Positions 1 to 9,500 of a stretch of 52,135 nucleotides of DNA are shown here, one piece after another. Source of the DNA: Parvibaculum sp. (GTDB taxonomy: Bacteria; Pseudomonadota; Alphaproteobacteria; Parvibaculales; Parvibaculaceae); contig NZ_NYVD01000042.1 in assembly GCF_002684405.1 (NCBI RefSeq), positions 1-52,135 of the forward strand, read 5' to 3'. Both the position numbers and the translations under genes were made by a program. The notes under the pieces are model-generated. The model was not told the DNA's origin, ran no database searches, and saw nothing but the letters and a program-made list of their open reading frames with translations. Each line of letters begins with the position of its first letter. Within the stretch, counting starts at the first letter, position 1.

Positions 1-1
1 C

Positions 2-487
2 CCCTCGCCCGCCATGCTCGAAAAAGGCAAGGACATGACGACCGACCAGCGCTTACGCAACTGGATCGACGAGACGCGCAAGCTCTCAGGCCGCCAGCCG
101 CGCCGCTATACCAGCATCGAGGAAGCCTATAAGCGCATGCAGGGCGAGAACCCGCATCTTTCGCCGGAGCGGGCGCGACACCTTACCGTTCACGGCGTGC
201 ACCAGAACGAAGACGGCACCTATAGCTGGAAGTTCGACAATTATGTGCGCGTCTTTCCGCCGACGGGTTTCGACGAAACGACCACGACTTATCTCTGGTC
301 GCGCATCACCTGCCCCACGCTGCTCATTCGCGGCACGGAAAGCTGGGCGAGCGATCCGGTGAAGGACGGGCGCGCGAAGCATTTCCAGAATGCGAAGGTC
401 GTAAACATCGAAGGCGCAGGCCACTGGGTCCAGCATGACAAGCTGGACGAGTTTCTGAGCGTGACGCGGGACTTCCTGAAAGGTTAG
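2..487 (+). CDS. alpha/beta hydrolase, C-terminal part (gene enters from the left)
   Basis: The reading frame is open to the left edge of the window, so the true start lies outside; the Met at 14 is probably internal. About 160 residues of the C-terminal half of an alpha/beta-hydrolase fold protein are present. The segment 'CPTLLIRGTES' is the usual strand carrying the region of the acid residue, and 'VNIEGAGHWVQHDKLDEF' holds the catalytic-triad His in the typical G-x-G-H-W setting near the C terminus. The nucleophile elbow (G-x-S-x-G) must be upstream and is not visible, so substrate class cannot be given. It ends convergently, 10 bp from the next gene on the other strand. Confidence 0.8.
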   Translation, partial: PSPAMLEKGKDMTTDQRLRNWIDETRKLSGRQPRRYTSIEEAYKRMQGENPHLSPERARHLTVHGVHQNEDGTYSWKFDNYVRVFPPTGFDETTTTYLWSRITCPTLLIRGTESWASDPVKDGRAKHFQNAKVVNIEGAGHWVQHDKLDEFLSVTRDFLKG

Positions 488-497
488 AGCGACCAGC

Positions 498-944
498 TTA
501 TTTCAGAAGCTCACCGGCTTCGATGCACGCCTTCATTCGGTCGGTGAATTCAACGCGCGCCTTGATCGATGCAGGGTCGTCGGGCTTGCGGTTGCCATCA
601 AAGACAGCAAGAGCATCAGCGAATGTCCGAAGCACCTCGTCCTGCTCTTCCCGCGAAGAAAACTTATGCTCTTTCGCAAGGGTAACGGGTTTTCGTGTTT
701 CGTTATCCCATCGAATTACCAGGATACCAACCCGATCGAAACGCCATATCTTGGTGCCGTCAGACAAGCGCTCCGACGTATCATCCTGCCAATCATCAGC
801 CGTCCGGAATCCGATCTTCTTCCCTCCCATGTCGAGGACGAACTCGCTTCCAACTTCAGGGTGGTGGGGGACAAGGCACTCAACGAACATATTGCGATCG
901 TCGGACTCGATCCGGACGGTTTCCCGGTTGAACCTCCAGCCCAT
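498..944 (-). CDS. hypothetical protein, 148 aa
   Basis: I do not recognise this family. The protein is 148 aa, acidic, without signal peptide or membrane segment, and looks like a soluble mixed alpha/beta protein (N-terminal strand-rich half with 'GSEFVLDMGGKKIGFRTADDW', C-terminal helices). The start is only 4 bp after the stop of the DUF1330 gene and the Shine-Dalgarno site is weak (GGGCTAGGGCT before ATG), which suggests translation coupled to that gene. It is probably the third gene of the TetR-DUF1330 operon. No function is proposed. Confidence 0.65.
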   Translation of the reverse strand: MGWRFNRETVRIESDDRNMFVECLVPHHPEVGSEFVLDMGGKKIGFRTADDWQDDTSERLSDGTKIWRFDRVGILVIRWDNETRKPVTLAKEHKFSSREEQDEVLRTFADALAVFDGNRKPDDPASIKARVEFTDRMKACIEAGELLK

Positions 945-948
945 AGCC

Positions 949-1365
949 CTAGCCCACAGCGCCTGTATCCATGCACTGGATGAGCGCGGTGCGTTCCAGG
1001 CCCGCCGTGCGATGGGGCAGCGCTTCGCGATAGTCGGCTTCCGAGGTCATTTCGAGGAAGGCCTTGCGGGAGGGATAGCGCACCAGCACCACCGCGTCCC
1101 AATCGTCCTTGTCCGTACCGACGACGAGCTGCTCACGCGGGGACTGCCAGAGAATACCGCCGCCGACGGATTTGATCTTCTTCTGCGCGACCTGGCCATA
1201 GAGCCCATAGGCTTCCGCACCGCTGATGCCGCCTGCGTCGCGGCCGTCCTCATAGACGGCTTTGGCGCGGAACTTCAGCAGATTGACCATGACGATGGGT
1301 GTCGTCTGGTCGGCTTTCATCAGCGCATCGAGTTGCGCCTCAGTCGGCTCGAGCTTTTCGCTCAT
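949..1365 (-). CDS. DUF1330 domain protein, 138 aa
   Basis: The sequence fits the DUF1330 family, a ferredoxin-like alpha/beta barrel fold of the dimeric alpha-beta type. Visible signatures are 'PIVMVNLLKFR' near residue 23 (first strand), a central 'WDAVVLVRYPSRKAFLEMT' (strand followed by the helix that starts S-R-x-A-F) and a C-terminal 'RTALIQCMD'. The biochemical role of the family is not established. Its first 26 bp overlap the end of the upstream TetR gene, so the two are co-transcribed and probably translationally coupled. The TetR protein is therefore a candidate regulator of this small operon. Confidence 0.85.
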   Translation of the reverse strand: MSEKLEPTEAQLDALMKADQTTPIVMVNLLKFRAKAVYEDGRDAGGISGAEAYGLYGQVAQKKIKSVGGGILWQSPREQLVVGTDKDDWDAVVLVRYPSRKAFLEMTSEADYREALPHRTAGLERTALIQCMDTGAVG

Positions 1366-2062
1366 CGGTTTTCCTCCCCCTGGATTTCACAGCCGGCGTC
1401 AATGCGGCCTCGGTCTCCGCGGAGACGGGCGCGGTCAACATGCCGAGCAGGCCGTCGACGAGATTTGCCGTGAAAAATTCGCGCGCCGCGACATCCTTCA
1501 GCGCATCGTGACGGCGCGTCCAGATGGCAAGGGCGCTGATCGCCATTTCCAGCATGAAACGCTGGCGCTGTTCGGCAACCTCCGGCGGCAGGTCGTTCAG
1601 ATAGTCGGCCAGCAGAATATTGACCCGGGTGAGGCCGTCATAGCGCCCCCAGACCGTCATGCGCGGCAGGTCGAATTGCGGATCGCCCAGCACCTGCGCC
1701 ACGAAACGGGCAAAGCGCACACCGTCTCTCGTATGCAGCAATTCGAAGATCGGCTGAAAGGCGATCTTCACGACCCCGCGAAGGTCGGGCTTTTCGCCGC
1801 TTGCCGCCAGATCGTCGAGCAATTGCGAGCGGCGGGTATCCAGCACATCGGCACGCTGGCGCAGGATCGACCCGATCAGCGCCTTTTTCGACCCGAAATG
1901 GTAGTGCAGCGCGGATTCATTGCGCTGCCCCGCCGCGGCGTTGATTTCCTTCAGCGTCACCGCATGGATGCCGCGCTCGCCGAACAATTGCTCGGCGGCG
2001 ACGATCAACCTCTCACGCGTATCGCTGCTGCGGTTTCCCGCTTTACTTCTGGCCTCGGACAT
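1340..2062 (-). CDS. TetR-family transcriptional regulator, 240 aa
   Basis: A helix-turn-helix of TetR type occupies residues about 11-60: 'TRERLIVAAEQLFGERGIHAVTLKEINAAAGQ' followed by the recognition helix and the typical 'LHYHFGSKKALIGSIL'. The remaining roughly 180 residues form the variable ligand-binding domain, so the ligand is unknown. The gene heads a three-gene operon with the DUF1330 protein (26 bp overlap) and a hypothetical protein. A perfect inverted repeat 10 bp upstream of the start overlaps a good -10 box, which suggests autorepression. The Shine-Dalgarno site is poor. Confidence 0.9.
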   Translation of the reverse strand: MSEARSKAGNRSSDTRERLIVAAEQLFGERGIHAVTLKEINAAAGQRNESALHYHFGSKKALIGSILRQRADVLDTRRSQLLDDLAASGEKPDLRGVVKIAFQPIFELLHTRDGVRFARFVAQVLGDPQFDLPRMTVWGRYDGLTRVNILLADYLNDLPPEVAEQRQRFMLEMAISALAIWTRRHDALKDVAAREFFTANLVDGLLGMLTAPVSAETEAALTPAVKSRGRKTDERKARAD

Positions 2063-2072
2063 GGGGCGAGAC

Positions 2073-2089
2073 TAATGGCCTCCATTATA
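2073..2089 (-). promoter_or_regulatory. candidate TetR operator overlapping a -10 box
   Basis: The inverted repeat TAATGG-N3-CCATTA occupies 2073-2087. On the minus strand a perfect TATAAT hexamer lies at 2089-2084, inside one arm of the repeat. A palindrome over the -10 box directly upstream of a TetR gene is the usual layout of autorepression. I see no convincing -35 hexamer at 17 bp. Confidence 0.5.
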
Positions 2090-2108
2090 TCGGTCAATCG
2101 AAACAGGC

Positions 2109-4301
2109 TCACAGTTTGAGCCCGCGCAGGCGCAAAGCATTGCCGATAACGGAGACAGATGAAAGAGACATGGCCGCCGCCGCGAAGACCGGGCTCAGGA
2201 GGAGACCGAAAACCGGATAGAGAATGCCCGCCGCGATGGGCACGCCCGCGGCATTATAGATGAACGCGAAAAAGAGGTTCTGGCGAATATTGCGCATGGT
2301 CGCGCGGGAGAGTTCGCGCGCCCGCGCGATGCCCATGAGGTCGCCCTTCACCAGCGTCACGCCCGCGCTTTCCATGGCGATGTCGGTGCCCGTGCCCATG
2401 GCAATGCCGACATCGGCAGATGCGAGCGCAGGGGCGTCGTTGACGCCGTCGCCCGCCATGGCGACGACGCGGCCCTCGCCCTGCAACCGCTTCACCATGT
2501 CCGCTTTCCTGTCGGGCAGGATTTCCGCCTCGACTTCATCGATGCCGAGTTCGGCTGCAATCGCCCGGGCGGTGCGTTCATTGTCGCCGGTCAGCATGAC
2601 AATGCGCAGGCCGTCTTCGCGCAGACGCGCGATCGCGTCGGGTGTCGTCTTCTTGATCGGATCGGCGACGGCGAGCAATCCTGCAAGTGCGCCGTCCATC
2701 ACGACGAACATCACGGTCGCGCCCTTGTCGCGCAGTTCATCGGCGCGGGCGGCAAGCTTGTCGGTGGCGATCCCCATATCCTCCATGAGCCGGCGATTGC
2801 CGAGCGCCAGCTTGCGGCCTTCCACCGTGCCGGTGACGCCCTTGCCCGACGGTGCATCGAAATCCTGCGTATCGGAGAGTGTCAGGCCGCGTTCCTTCGC
2901 TGCTTCGAGAATGGCGTCCGCCAGTGGATGTTCGCTGCCGCGCTCAAGACTTGCGGCAAGGCGCAGCAGATCGTCTTCGCTCACCCCGTCCGCCGGCTCC
3001 ACCGTGGTCACGCGCGGCTTGCCTTCGGTCAGCGTGCCGGTCTTGTCCACGACCAGCGTATCGACCTTTTCCATCCGTTCCAGCGCATCGCCACTGCGGA
3101 TCAACACGCCGAGACCGGCGCCGCGCCCCATGCCGACCATCAGCGACATGGGCGTGGCCAGCCCCAGCGCGCAGGGACAGGCGATGATGAGAACCGACAC
3201 CGCCGCCACCAGCGCATAGCCGAAGGCCGGGCTCGGCCCGGCGAACGACCAGGCGACAAAAGCAATAATCGCAACCGCAATGACGGCGGGGACGAAATAG
3301 CCCGCCACCTTGTCGGCAAGACCCTGAATGGGCGCGGAACTGCGCTGCGCCTCGGCGACCATGTTGACGATGCGCGACAGCATGGTCTCCATGCCGACCT
3401 GTTCGGCCCGCATGACGAAAGTACCGGTGCCGTTGAGCGTGCCGCCGATGACATTATCGTCCTCGGCTTTCTCGATGGCCATGCTCTCACCGGTGATCAT
3501 GGATTCATCGATCGAGCTGCGGCCGTCGATCACCACGCCGTCTACCGGTACGCTCTCGCCCGGACGTACGCGCAGGCGGTCGCCCCTTTCGACCTCACCA
3601 AGCTCCACTTCCTCGTCGTCGCCGCTATCGGTCAGGCGGCGAGCCGTACGCGGCGCGAGATCGAGCAGCGAGCGCAGCGCTTCGCTCGTCCGGTCGCGCG
3701 CCCTCAGTTCCAGCACCTGCCCCAGCAGCACGAGGACGATGATGACGGCGGAGGCCTCGAAATAGACGGGCACCGTCCCGTCCTCATTACGGAAAGCCGT
3801 GGGGAAAATATGCGGAAAGAGGATCGCCACCACCGAATAGACATAGGCGGTGCCCGTGCCCATGGCGATGAGGGTGAACATGTTGAGATTGTTCGTCACC
3901 ACCGAGGACCAGCCGCGCTGGAAAAAGGGCGCCCCCGCCCAGAGCACGACAGGCGTCGCCAGCGCGAACTGGACCCAATTGCTCACATCCGGGGAAAGAC
4001 CGAAATCCGTGTGAAACAGATGACCGCCCATTTCGAGGATGAAGACCGGGAGCGCCAGCGCGAGACCGATCCAGAAGCGCCGCGTCATGTCGATCAGCTC
4101 TTCATTGGGCTCCGCATCGCGGGTCACCGTCATGGGCTCCAGCGCCATGCCGCATTTCGGACAGGTGCCGGGACCGTCCTGGACGATTTCGGGGTGCATG
4201 GGACATGTATATTGCGCACCGGGAATCACCGGCGGGGGCGTTCTGTCCCCGCCGCCATGGCAATGATCATGATGATGGCAGCAGCTTTCCTGTTCGCTCA
4301 T
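2109..4301 (-). CDS. copA: Cu(+)-exporting P1B-type ATPase, 730 aa
   Basis: This is an inner-membrane ATPase that pumps monovalent copper (or silver) out of the cytoplasm. Order of domains: His/Cys-rich N terminus (residues 7-16, Cys and His cluster), a heavy-metal-binding domain with 'YTCPMHPEI' and 'CPKCGM' at 31-52, transmembrane segments from about 75, actuator motif TGES at 270-273, the membrane metal-site CPC at 375-377, and the phosphorylation motif DKTGT at 419-423. CPC with Asn/Tyr-containing late helices fits the copper subgroup. No N-terminal HMA domain is present. The frame stays open to 4418, but a CueR-type promoter lies inside that extension, so the ATG at 4301 is chosen (MSEQESCC). 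Confidence 0.93.
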   Translation of the reverse strand: MSEQESCCHHHDHCHGGGDRTPPPVIPGAQYTCPMHPEIVQDGPGTCPKCGMALEPMTVTRDAEPNEELIDMTRRFWIGLALALPVFILEMGGHLFHTDFGLSPDVSNWVQFALATPVVLWAGAPFFQRGWSSVVTNNLNMFTLIAMGTGTAYVYSVVAILFPHIFPTAFRNEDGTVPVYFEASAVIIVLVLLGQVLELRARDRTSEALRSLLDLAPRTARRLTDSGDDEEVELGEVERGDRLRVRPGESVPVDGVVIDGRSSIDESMITGESMAIEKAEDDNVIGGTLNGTGTFVMRAEQVGMETMLSRIVNMVAEAQRSSAPIQGLADKVAGYFVPAVIAVAIIAFVAWSFAGPSPAFGYALVAAVSVLIIACPCALGLATPMSLMVGMGRGAGLGVLIRSGDALERMEKVDTLVVDKTGTLTEGKPRVTTVEPADGVSEDDLLRLAASLERGSEHPLADAILEAAKERGLTLSDTQDFDAPSGKGVTGTVEGRKLALGNRRLMEDMGIATDKLAARADELRDKGATVMFVVMDGALAGLLAVADPIKKTTPDAIARLREDGLRIVMLTGDNERTARAIAAELGIDEVEAEILPDRKADMVKRLQGEGRVVAMAGDGVNDAPALASADVGIAMGTGTDIAMESAGVTLVKGDLMGIARARELSRATMRNIRQNLFFAFIYNAAGVPIAAGILYPVFGLLLSPVFAAAAMSLSSVSVIGNALRLRGLKL

Positions 4302-4339
4302 GGTCTCGTTCCCGCAGGGAGGTCCAATTCTCTCCCTGA

Positions 4340-4370
4340 AACGTAATGCTTCCAGTTGCTGGAAGGTCAA
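4340..4370 (-). promoter_or_regulatory. CueR/MerR-type metal-responsive promoter of copA
   Basis: On the minus strand a -35 TTGACC (4370-4365) is separated by 19 bp from a -10-like TACGTT (4345-4340). The overlong spacer holds the dyad CTTCCAG-N3-CTGGAAG (4365-4349). This is the known architecture of CueR-regulated copper promoters, where the activator untwists an overlong spacer. The site is about 40 bp upstream of the copA ATG. No cueR gene is in the window. Confidence 0.88.
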
Positions 4371-4500
4371 GGTTGACGGGAAAATGGCAGAATGCCAGTC
4401 ATCCCGGTGCAGGAGCATGGCCGCAGGAGCCCGGCCTCGTGCATAATGCGGCGTCGTAGGTTGAACCGGCTGTCAGGGCCGGCATGTCCGGGGCTTCGTT

Positions 4501-4529
4501 CTGTCTGGAGCGCGACCCTGTCTGGAGCG
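4501..4529 (+). repeat. 12-bp tandem direct repeat in the tamA leader
   Basis: CTGTCTGGAGCG occurs at 4501-4512 and again at 4518-4529. The second copy supplies the GGAG Shine-Dalgarno sequence of tamA, and the first repeats it 17 bp upstream without a start codon. It may be a small local duplication. Confidence 0.6.
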
Positions 4530-4537
4530 AGTGACGA

Positions 4538-6502
4538 ATGATCCGCAATGCGCGGTGGCAGCCCGGTGGTGGGCGTACAGCATGGCCGACAGGCCGGCTG
4601 CGCACGCTTGCGGGCGTTTCGGCGACCGCATTGGCGGTTGCGCTGACGAGCGCCTTTGCCGCACCGGCCACTCACACGCAAACCGAGCCCGGCACTGTCG
4701 AGACCCCGTCCGCCTCTGCTCCGCCTGAAGACGCATCCACTCCGCCCGACGACGCATCCGCTGCGCCAACCGGCGAACGCAGCCTCGACTTTTCCACCGA
4801 GGTTCGCGGCCCACGTATTCCCGATTATCTGAAAAAGCTGATGGAAGATTCCGTCCAGCTCGGCAAGACCGATACGCCCGTACCGACGCTCGCCCAGCTT
4901 CGCCGGCGCGCGATCGAGGACGAAAAGCGGATCGACCGCGTACTGCGCTCGGAGGCCTATTACAACGGCAGGATTTCCTCATCCATCCGGCAGGAAACCG
5001 GCGGCGCCTACAAAGTGGTTTTCGACGTCGACCTGGGCGAGCGAACGATGATCGAAAGCTTCGACATCGTTTACCCCGACCACCCGGAAGACGAAAGCAA
5101 GCTGCCGAAAGACGGCGCCTTTTTCGGGCTGAAACCCGAGCGCGCGGCGAAGGCGCAGCGCATCATCGACCTCACCAATGAGACGCTTACCTGGCTCTAC
5201 GATAACGGTCACCCCGACGCCGAACTCGACGACCGCAAGGTGATCGTCGACCTCGCCGCGCATACGGCCACCGTCACGCTTTCCATCAAGGCGGGCGAGC
5301 CCATGCTGTTCGGCCCGCTGGCCATTTCCAATAAAGGCCGCACCCGCGACGATTATGTGCGCTCCTTCATCACCTTCGAGAAGGGGAAAACCTACGACCG
5401 CAGCGAAGTCGACAACTCGCTGAACGCACTGCGCAAGACGGGCCTGTTCGATCAGATGGCACTCGATAGCGGACAGCCGATCAACGGCAACGAACTGCCG
5501 CAGGAGCTTACCCTCAAGGAAAGCGACGCCCGCACGGTCCGGCTTGGCGCGAACTACACGACCTCCACCGGGGCGGGAGCCAAGGCGTCCTGGGAACATC
5601 GCAACCTGCTGGGGCGGGGCGAGAAGATGACGCTGGGCCTCAACGTCTCGCAGACGGAACAATCCGCGACCGCCGATTTCAGCAAGCCCCGTTTCCTGAG
5701 GCAGGACCAGACGCTGACCGCCAGTTTCGAAATCGCGCATGAACGCTCGGACGCCTACAACGAAAACCGCATCAAGGCGGGCACCGGTCTCGTTCGTCCC
5801 CTGACGGACAAGATCCAGGCCAGCCTTGGCGTTACTTTCGAACTGGTACGCACGACGGATTCGCGCGGCAACAACCGTTATCAGTTGATCGGCATTCCCG
5901 CCTCGCTGAGTTATGACGGCAGCAACAGCCTGCTGGATCCGACGTCCGGAATACGCGCCACCGTGCGGGCAACGCCCTATTTCGGCCGCGCCAATCAGAA
6001 AGCGGTAGCCTTTACGCGGCTGGAAGGTGTCGGCTCGACCTATCTCAGTTTCGGCAAGAGAAACGACGGCTCACCATGGGTGACGCTCGCCGCGCGCGGC
6101 CGGGCGGGTTCGCTGCTCGCCTCGGAAACAGACGATGTGCCGGGCTCCACACGCTTCTATGCGGGCGGCGGCGGATCGGTCCGCGGCTATGGCTACCAGA
6201 TGCTGGGGCCCCTCGACAGCGACAATGACCCGGTCGGCGGACGCTCCGTGCTGGAAACCAATTTCGAGGCGCGATTTCGCGCGACCGACTCTGTCGGCGT
6301 CGTCGCCTTTCTCGATGGCGGCAATGCCTATTCCGGCCTCACACCCACATTCGGCAAGCCGCTCAAATGGGGCACGGGGCTGGGCTTGCGCTACTACACG
6401 CCTATCGGGCCGGTGCGCTTCGACGTTGCCGTGCCGCTGGACCGGCGCGCGGGGATCGACGACCGCTTCCAGATCTATGTTTCGCTGGGGCAGGCATTCT
6501 GA
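4538..6502 (+). CDS. tamA: TamA, Omp85-family outer-membrane assembly protein, 654 aa
   Basis: TamA is the outer-membrane half of the translocation and assembly module, which helps insert proteins and, with TamB, move lipids between the membranes. An N-terminal signal peptide is visible (basic start, then 'LAGVSATALAVALTSAFAAP'). POTRA-like modules follow over about residues 85-330. The last 330 residues alternate in the manner of a 16-stranded barrel, include 'RGYGY' with the Omp85 V-R-G-Y motif at 'GSVRGYGY', and end in a C-terminal Phe as expected for a BAM signal. GGAG lies 10 nt before the ATG. A Pro/Ala/Glu-rich linker (about 50-80) follows the signal peptide. The stop overlaps the tamB start. 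Confidence 0.92.
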   Translation: MIRNARWQPGGGRTAWPTGRLRTLAGVSATALAVALTSAFAAPATHTQTEPGTVETPSASAPPEDASTPPDDASAAPTGERSLDFSTEVRGPRIPDYLKKLMEDSVQLGKTDTPVPTLAQLRRRAIEDEKRIDRVLRSEAYYNGRISSSIRQETGGAYKVVFDVDLGERTMIESFDIVYPDHPEDESKLPKDGAFFGLKPERAAKAQRIIDLTNETLTWLYDNGHPDAELDDRKVIVDLAAHTATVTLSIKAGEPMLFGPLAISNKGRTRDDYVRSFITFEKGKTYDRSEVDNSLNALRKTGLFDQMALDSGQPINGNELPQELTLKESDARTVRLGANYTTSTGAGAKASWEHRNLLGRGEKMTLGLNVSQTEQSATADFSKPRFLRQDQTLTASFEIAHERSDAYNENRIKAGTGLVRPLTDKIQASLGVTFELVRTTDSRGNNRYQLIGIPASLSYDGSNSLLDPTSGIRATVRATPYFGRANQKAVAFTRLEGVGSTYLSFGKRNDGSPWVTLAARGRAGSLLASETDDVPGSTRFYAGGGGSVRGYGYQMLGPLDSDNDPVGGRSVLETNFEARFRATDSVGVVAFLDGGNAYSGLTPTFGKPLKWGTGLGLRYYTPIGPVRFDVAVPLDRRAGIDDRFQIYVSLGQAF

Positions 6503-9500
6503 TGGCACAGGCAGCGGCGCAAAAACGCGATGTGACGGCCCGCCTGCTGCGGCGGGCAGGCGCGGTGATACTCGGCCTTGCCGGTCTGGTGCTTTTGCTG
6601 GTGGCCCTTGCCATCGCGCTTCTCAATATCCGCCCGGTACGGCAGGCGCTTCTCGATGTCGGGCTGGCGCAAGCCAACAATGCGGGCCTCGCTCTCTCGG
6701 TCGAGGATATTTCCGGCAGCTGGCCGTCGACGCTCATCCTCGAAAACGTCTCGCTGCGGGATGAAAAGGGGGCCTGGCTCACCCTGCCCCATGCCTCCAT
6801 CGAGTGGCGGCCGCTGGCGCTCTGGTCGGGCGAAGTCCATATCGTCGCGCTGACCGTCACCGGGCTCGACGTCGACCGGGCGCCGGAAAGCGGCGCGCCC
6901 GCCGAAGAGCCCGCAGGCGATCCTCCCTTCACCCTGCCGCGTTTGCCGTCTCTGCCGGTTGCCATCCGGATCGACGCCCTCACGCTCGACGGGGCAAGTC
7001 TCGGCAAGGCACTTGCCGGCAGCGATACGCGGTTCAATGCCAGCGGCGACCTCCACTGGAAGGGCACGGATATCGACCTCAACCTGCGTGCCGACCGGAC
7101 CGACAATGTGCCGGGACATATCGCAGCGCATATCGCGCATGATGCAGGGAGCGGACGGGGCGACCTGACACTCGACGTCACCGACGGCTCATCCGCCAAA
7201 CCGGGTTTCGTCGCCGCGCTGACGGAGGACCCGCATTTTGCCGGCGTCACGGCGAAAGCAAGCGGCACGATGCGCGAAGGCGCGATGACGGGCGAGATGT
7301 CGGTGACGGCCGGCCGCGCGATCGACGCCCGGCTCGCCGCGCATGGCCTGACCGGCGATGAAACCGACATCACGCTGTCGCTCGATGCCCAAGGCCGCAT
7401 GATCGCCGACGCGATGGAACCGGTCGGCGCCAAGACAGTGAAGGCGGAGACCCGCATCGGCTGGGATGGCGCCCGACGCCTCTCCCTGCGGGGAATCGAC
7501 GTGACGGCGGGCGCGCTTGCCCTGACAGGCGACATCGAGACGGCAGGCGCGGCGAAAGGCGGCGTTGCCGACATAAAGGGGTCGGGGACGATCCGGGGAC
7601 TCGACAAGCTCGCAGGCGCGGACGGGAACAGCTTCCTCGACGCCATGGACTGGCGTCTCGCGGCCAAGGCCGACTTGGACAGGATGCAGGCCGATATCGG
7701 GGAGTTCGCTCTCGCCGGCCAAGACAATGAGCTGCGTTTTGCCGGGCAGGTCGCGCTCGCCGACGGGCTGAGCGTCGATGGCGAAGCGCATGGCACGCTC
7801 GCCGACCTGAAACCGATTGGCGAGTTGGCGGGACAGCCGCTCGCGGGACAAGTGAAACTCGACATTGCTCCGCTAACGCTCGATCCGGATGGCACGGCCA
7901 ATGCTCAGCTTTCGCTTGCGGGAGAGAAGATTTCCACGGGCGATCCTATGCTGGACGGGCTGTTGTCGCCGGGCTTTACCGCCGCGGCGGCGCTTTCCAT
8001 GGATAGCAAGGGGGGTTATTCGGCCTCGAATGTAGAGGCCAGTTCGGCAAGCTTCTCGCTGACGGGCGACGGGTCCATGACGGCGACCGGCGCGCTGAAG
8101 GGCGACGCCATGCTGAACATGCCCGAGGCCGGTAAGGTGCTCGGCAGCACGAACACGCGCGGCAAGCTCTCCGCCCAGGCAACGCTGGGCGGCACGACCG
8201 CGGCGCCGCAGCTCTCGCTCGATGCGAAACTTCAGAAAGGCATGCTGGCCGGTCTCGATGCGAAGCTGGCAAGCCTGACCGCCAAAATCGGCGCGAGCGA
8301 CAGACAAGACGGGGGATCGCTAGGCCCCATCGCCTTCCGCCTGAACGGCGACGATGGCCAGATCAGGCTGGATACGAAGCTGGCATTGCCCGAGAAAGGC
8401 GGCGCAACGCTCGACCCGATCGACGCGTCGATTCTGGGCGCGCCGCTTAAAGGAAGCCTGAGCGTCGATGCCGACGGGCTTGCATCGGGATCGCTGACCG
8501 GCGAGAACCTCGCGCTCGCTCCCCTCGCGGCGCTGGCGGGCCTGCCGATCGACGGGCAGGCGGATATCGATTTCGCACTGGATACGCGGAACGGCAAGCA
8601 AAACGCCACGGCATATATTCTCGTTCCCAGGCTGATCGCCGATGTCAGCAGCCGGCTGACGCTGGAAAAAGCCGAAGTCGCTCTCCGCGCGGACGATTTG
8701 ACGGGCGATCCCTCCCTCGACGTGGTGATGAAGACCCGTTCGGGTGGCGCCGGCAATACACGTTTCAGCGCATTCGGCGCAACGGCCAGCGGCCCCCTCG
8801 ACAATATCACCTTCGATGTTGCGGTGAAGGGCGAACGCGAACAGCTCAAGCCCGCGGGCCTCAGTTTCCTTGCCAATGGCACCTATACCGGTGACGGGGT
8901 TTCGCTCGATGCGCTCGACTATGTTGTCGGCGCCGCGGAGATGCATCTCACCCGGCCTTTCACGATAAAGCTGGGCGAGACGATCAAGACGGACAAGCTG
9001 TCGCTGGACACAGACAGCACCGAGGGCAAGGGCTCCATCACCGCGCAGATGGACCTCCGCCCGCGCGCGGCGCGCCTCGACGCGACGATCGACAATGCGC
9101 CGCTCGAATTGCTGACGCCCGTCCTGCCGGTCGAGGCGGCACGCGGGTCTGCAAGCGGCACCGTCGCGCTCGACAGCGGCAAGTCGTCGGCAGAGATCGC
9201 ACTCGACTTTAAAGATGTGCGCGTGCCGGAAGCCAATCTGGAAGAACGTCCCGCTTTCGACGCCTCGCTCGACGGGAAATGGGCTGGACGCAAACTCACC
9301 CTTTCCGCCTGGGCCAAAGGCGTGTCGACCGAACCTTTCAAACTCGATGCGACGCTGCCGCTCATCCGCGACCCGCAAGGTGCCTTTCCGATGCTGCCCG
9401 AAAGGGGCCCGGTGTCGGGCAAACTGACCTGGGAAGGTCCGCTCGGATCCCTCGCCGCACTCGCCGACCTCGACGGACAGAAGATCGACGGCGCGACCGA

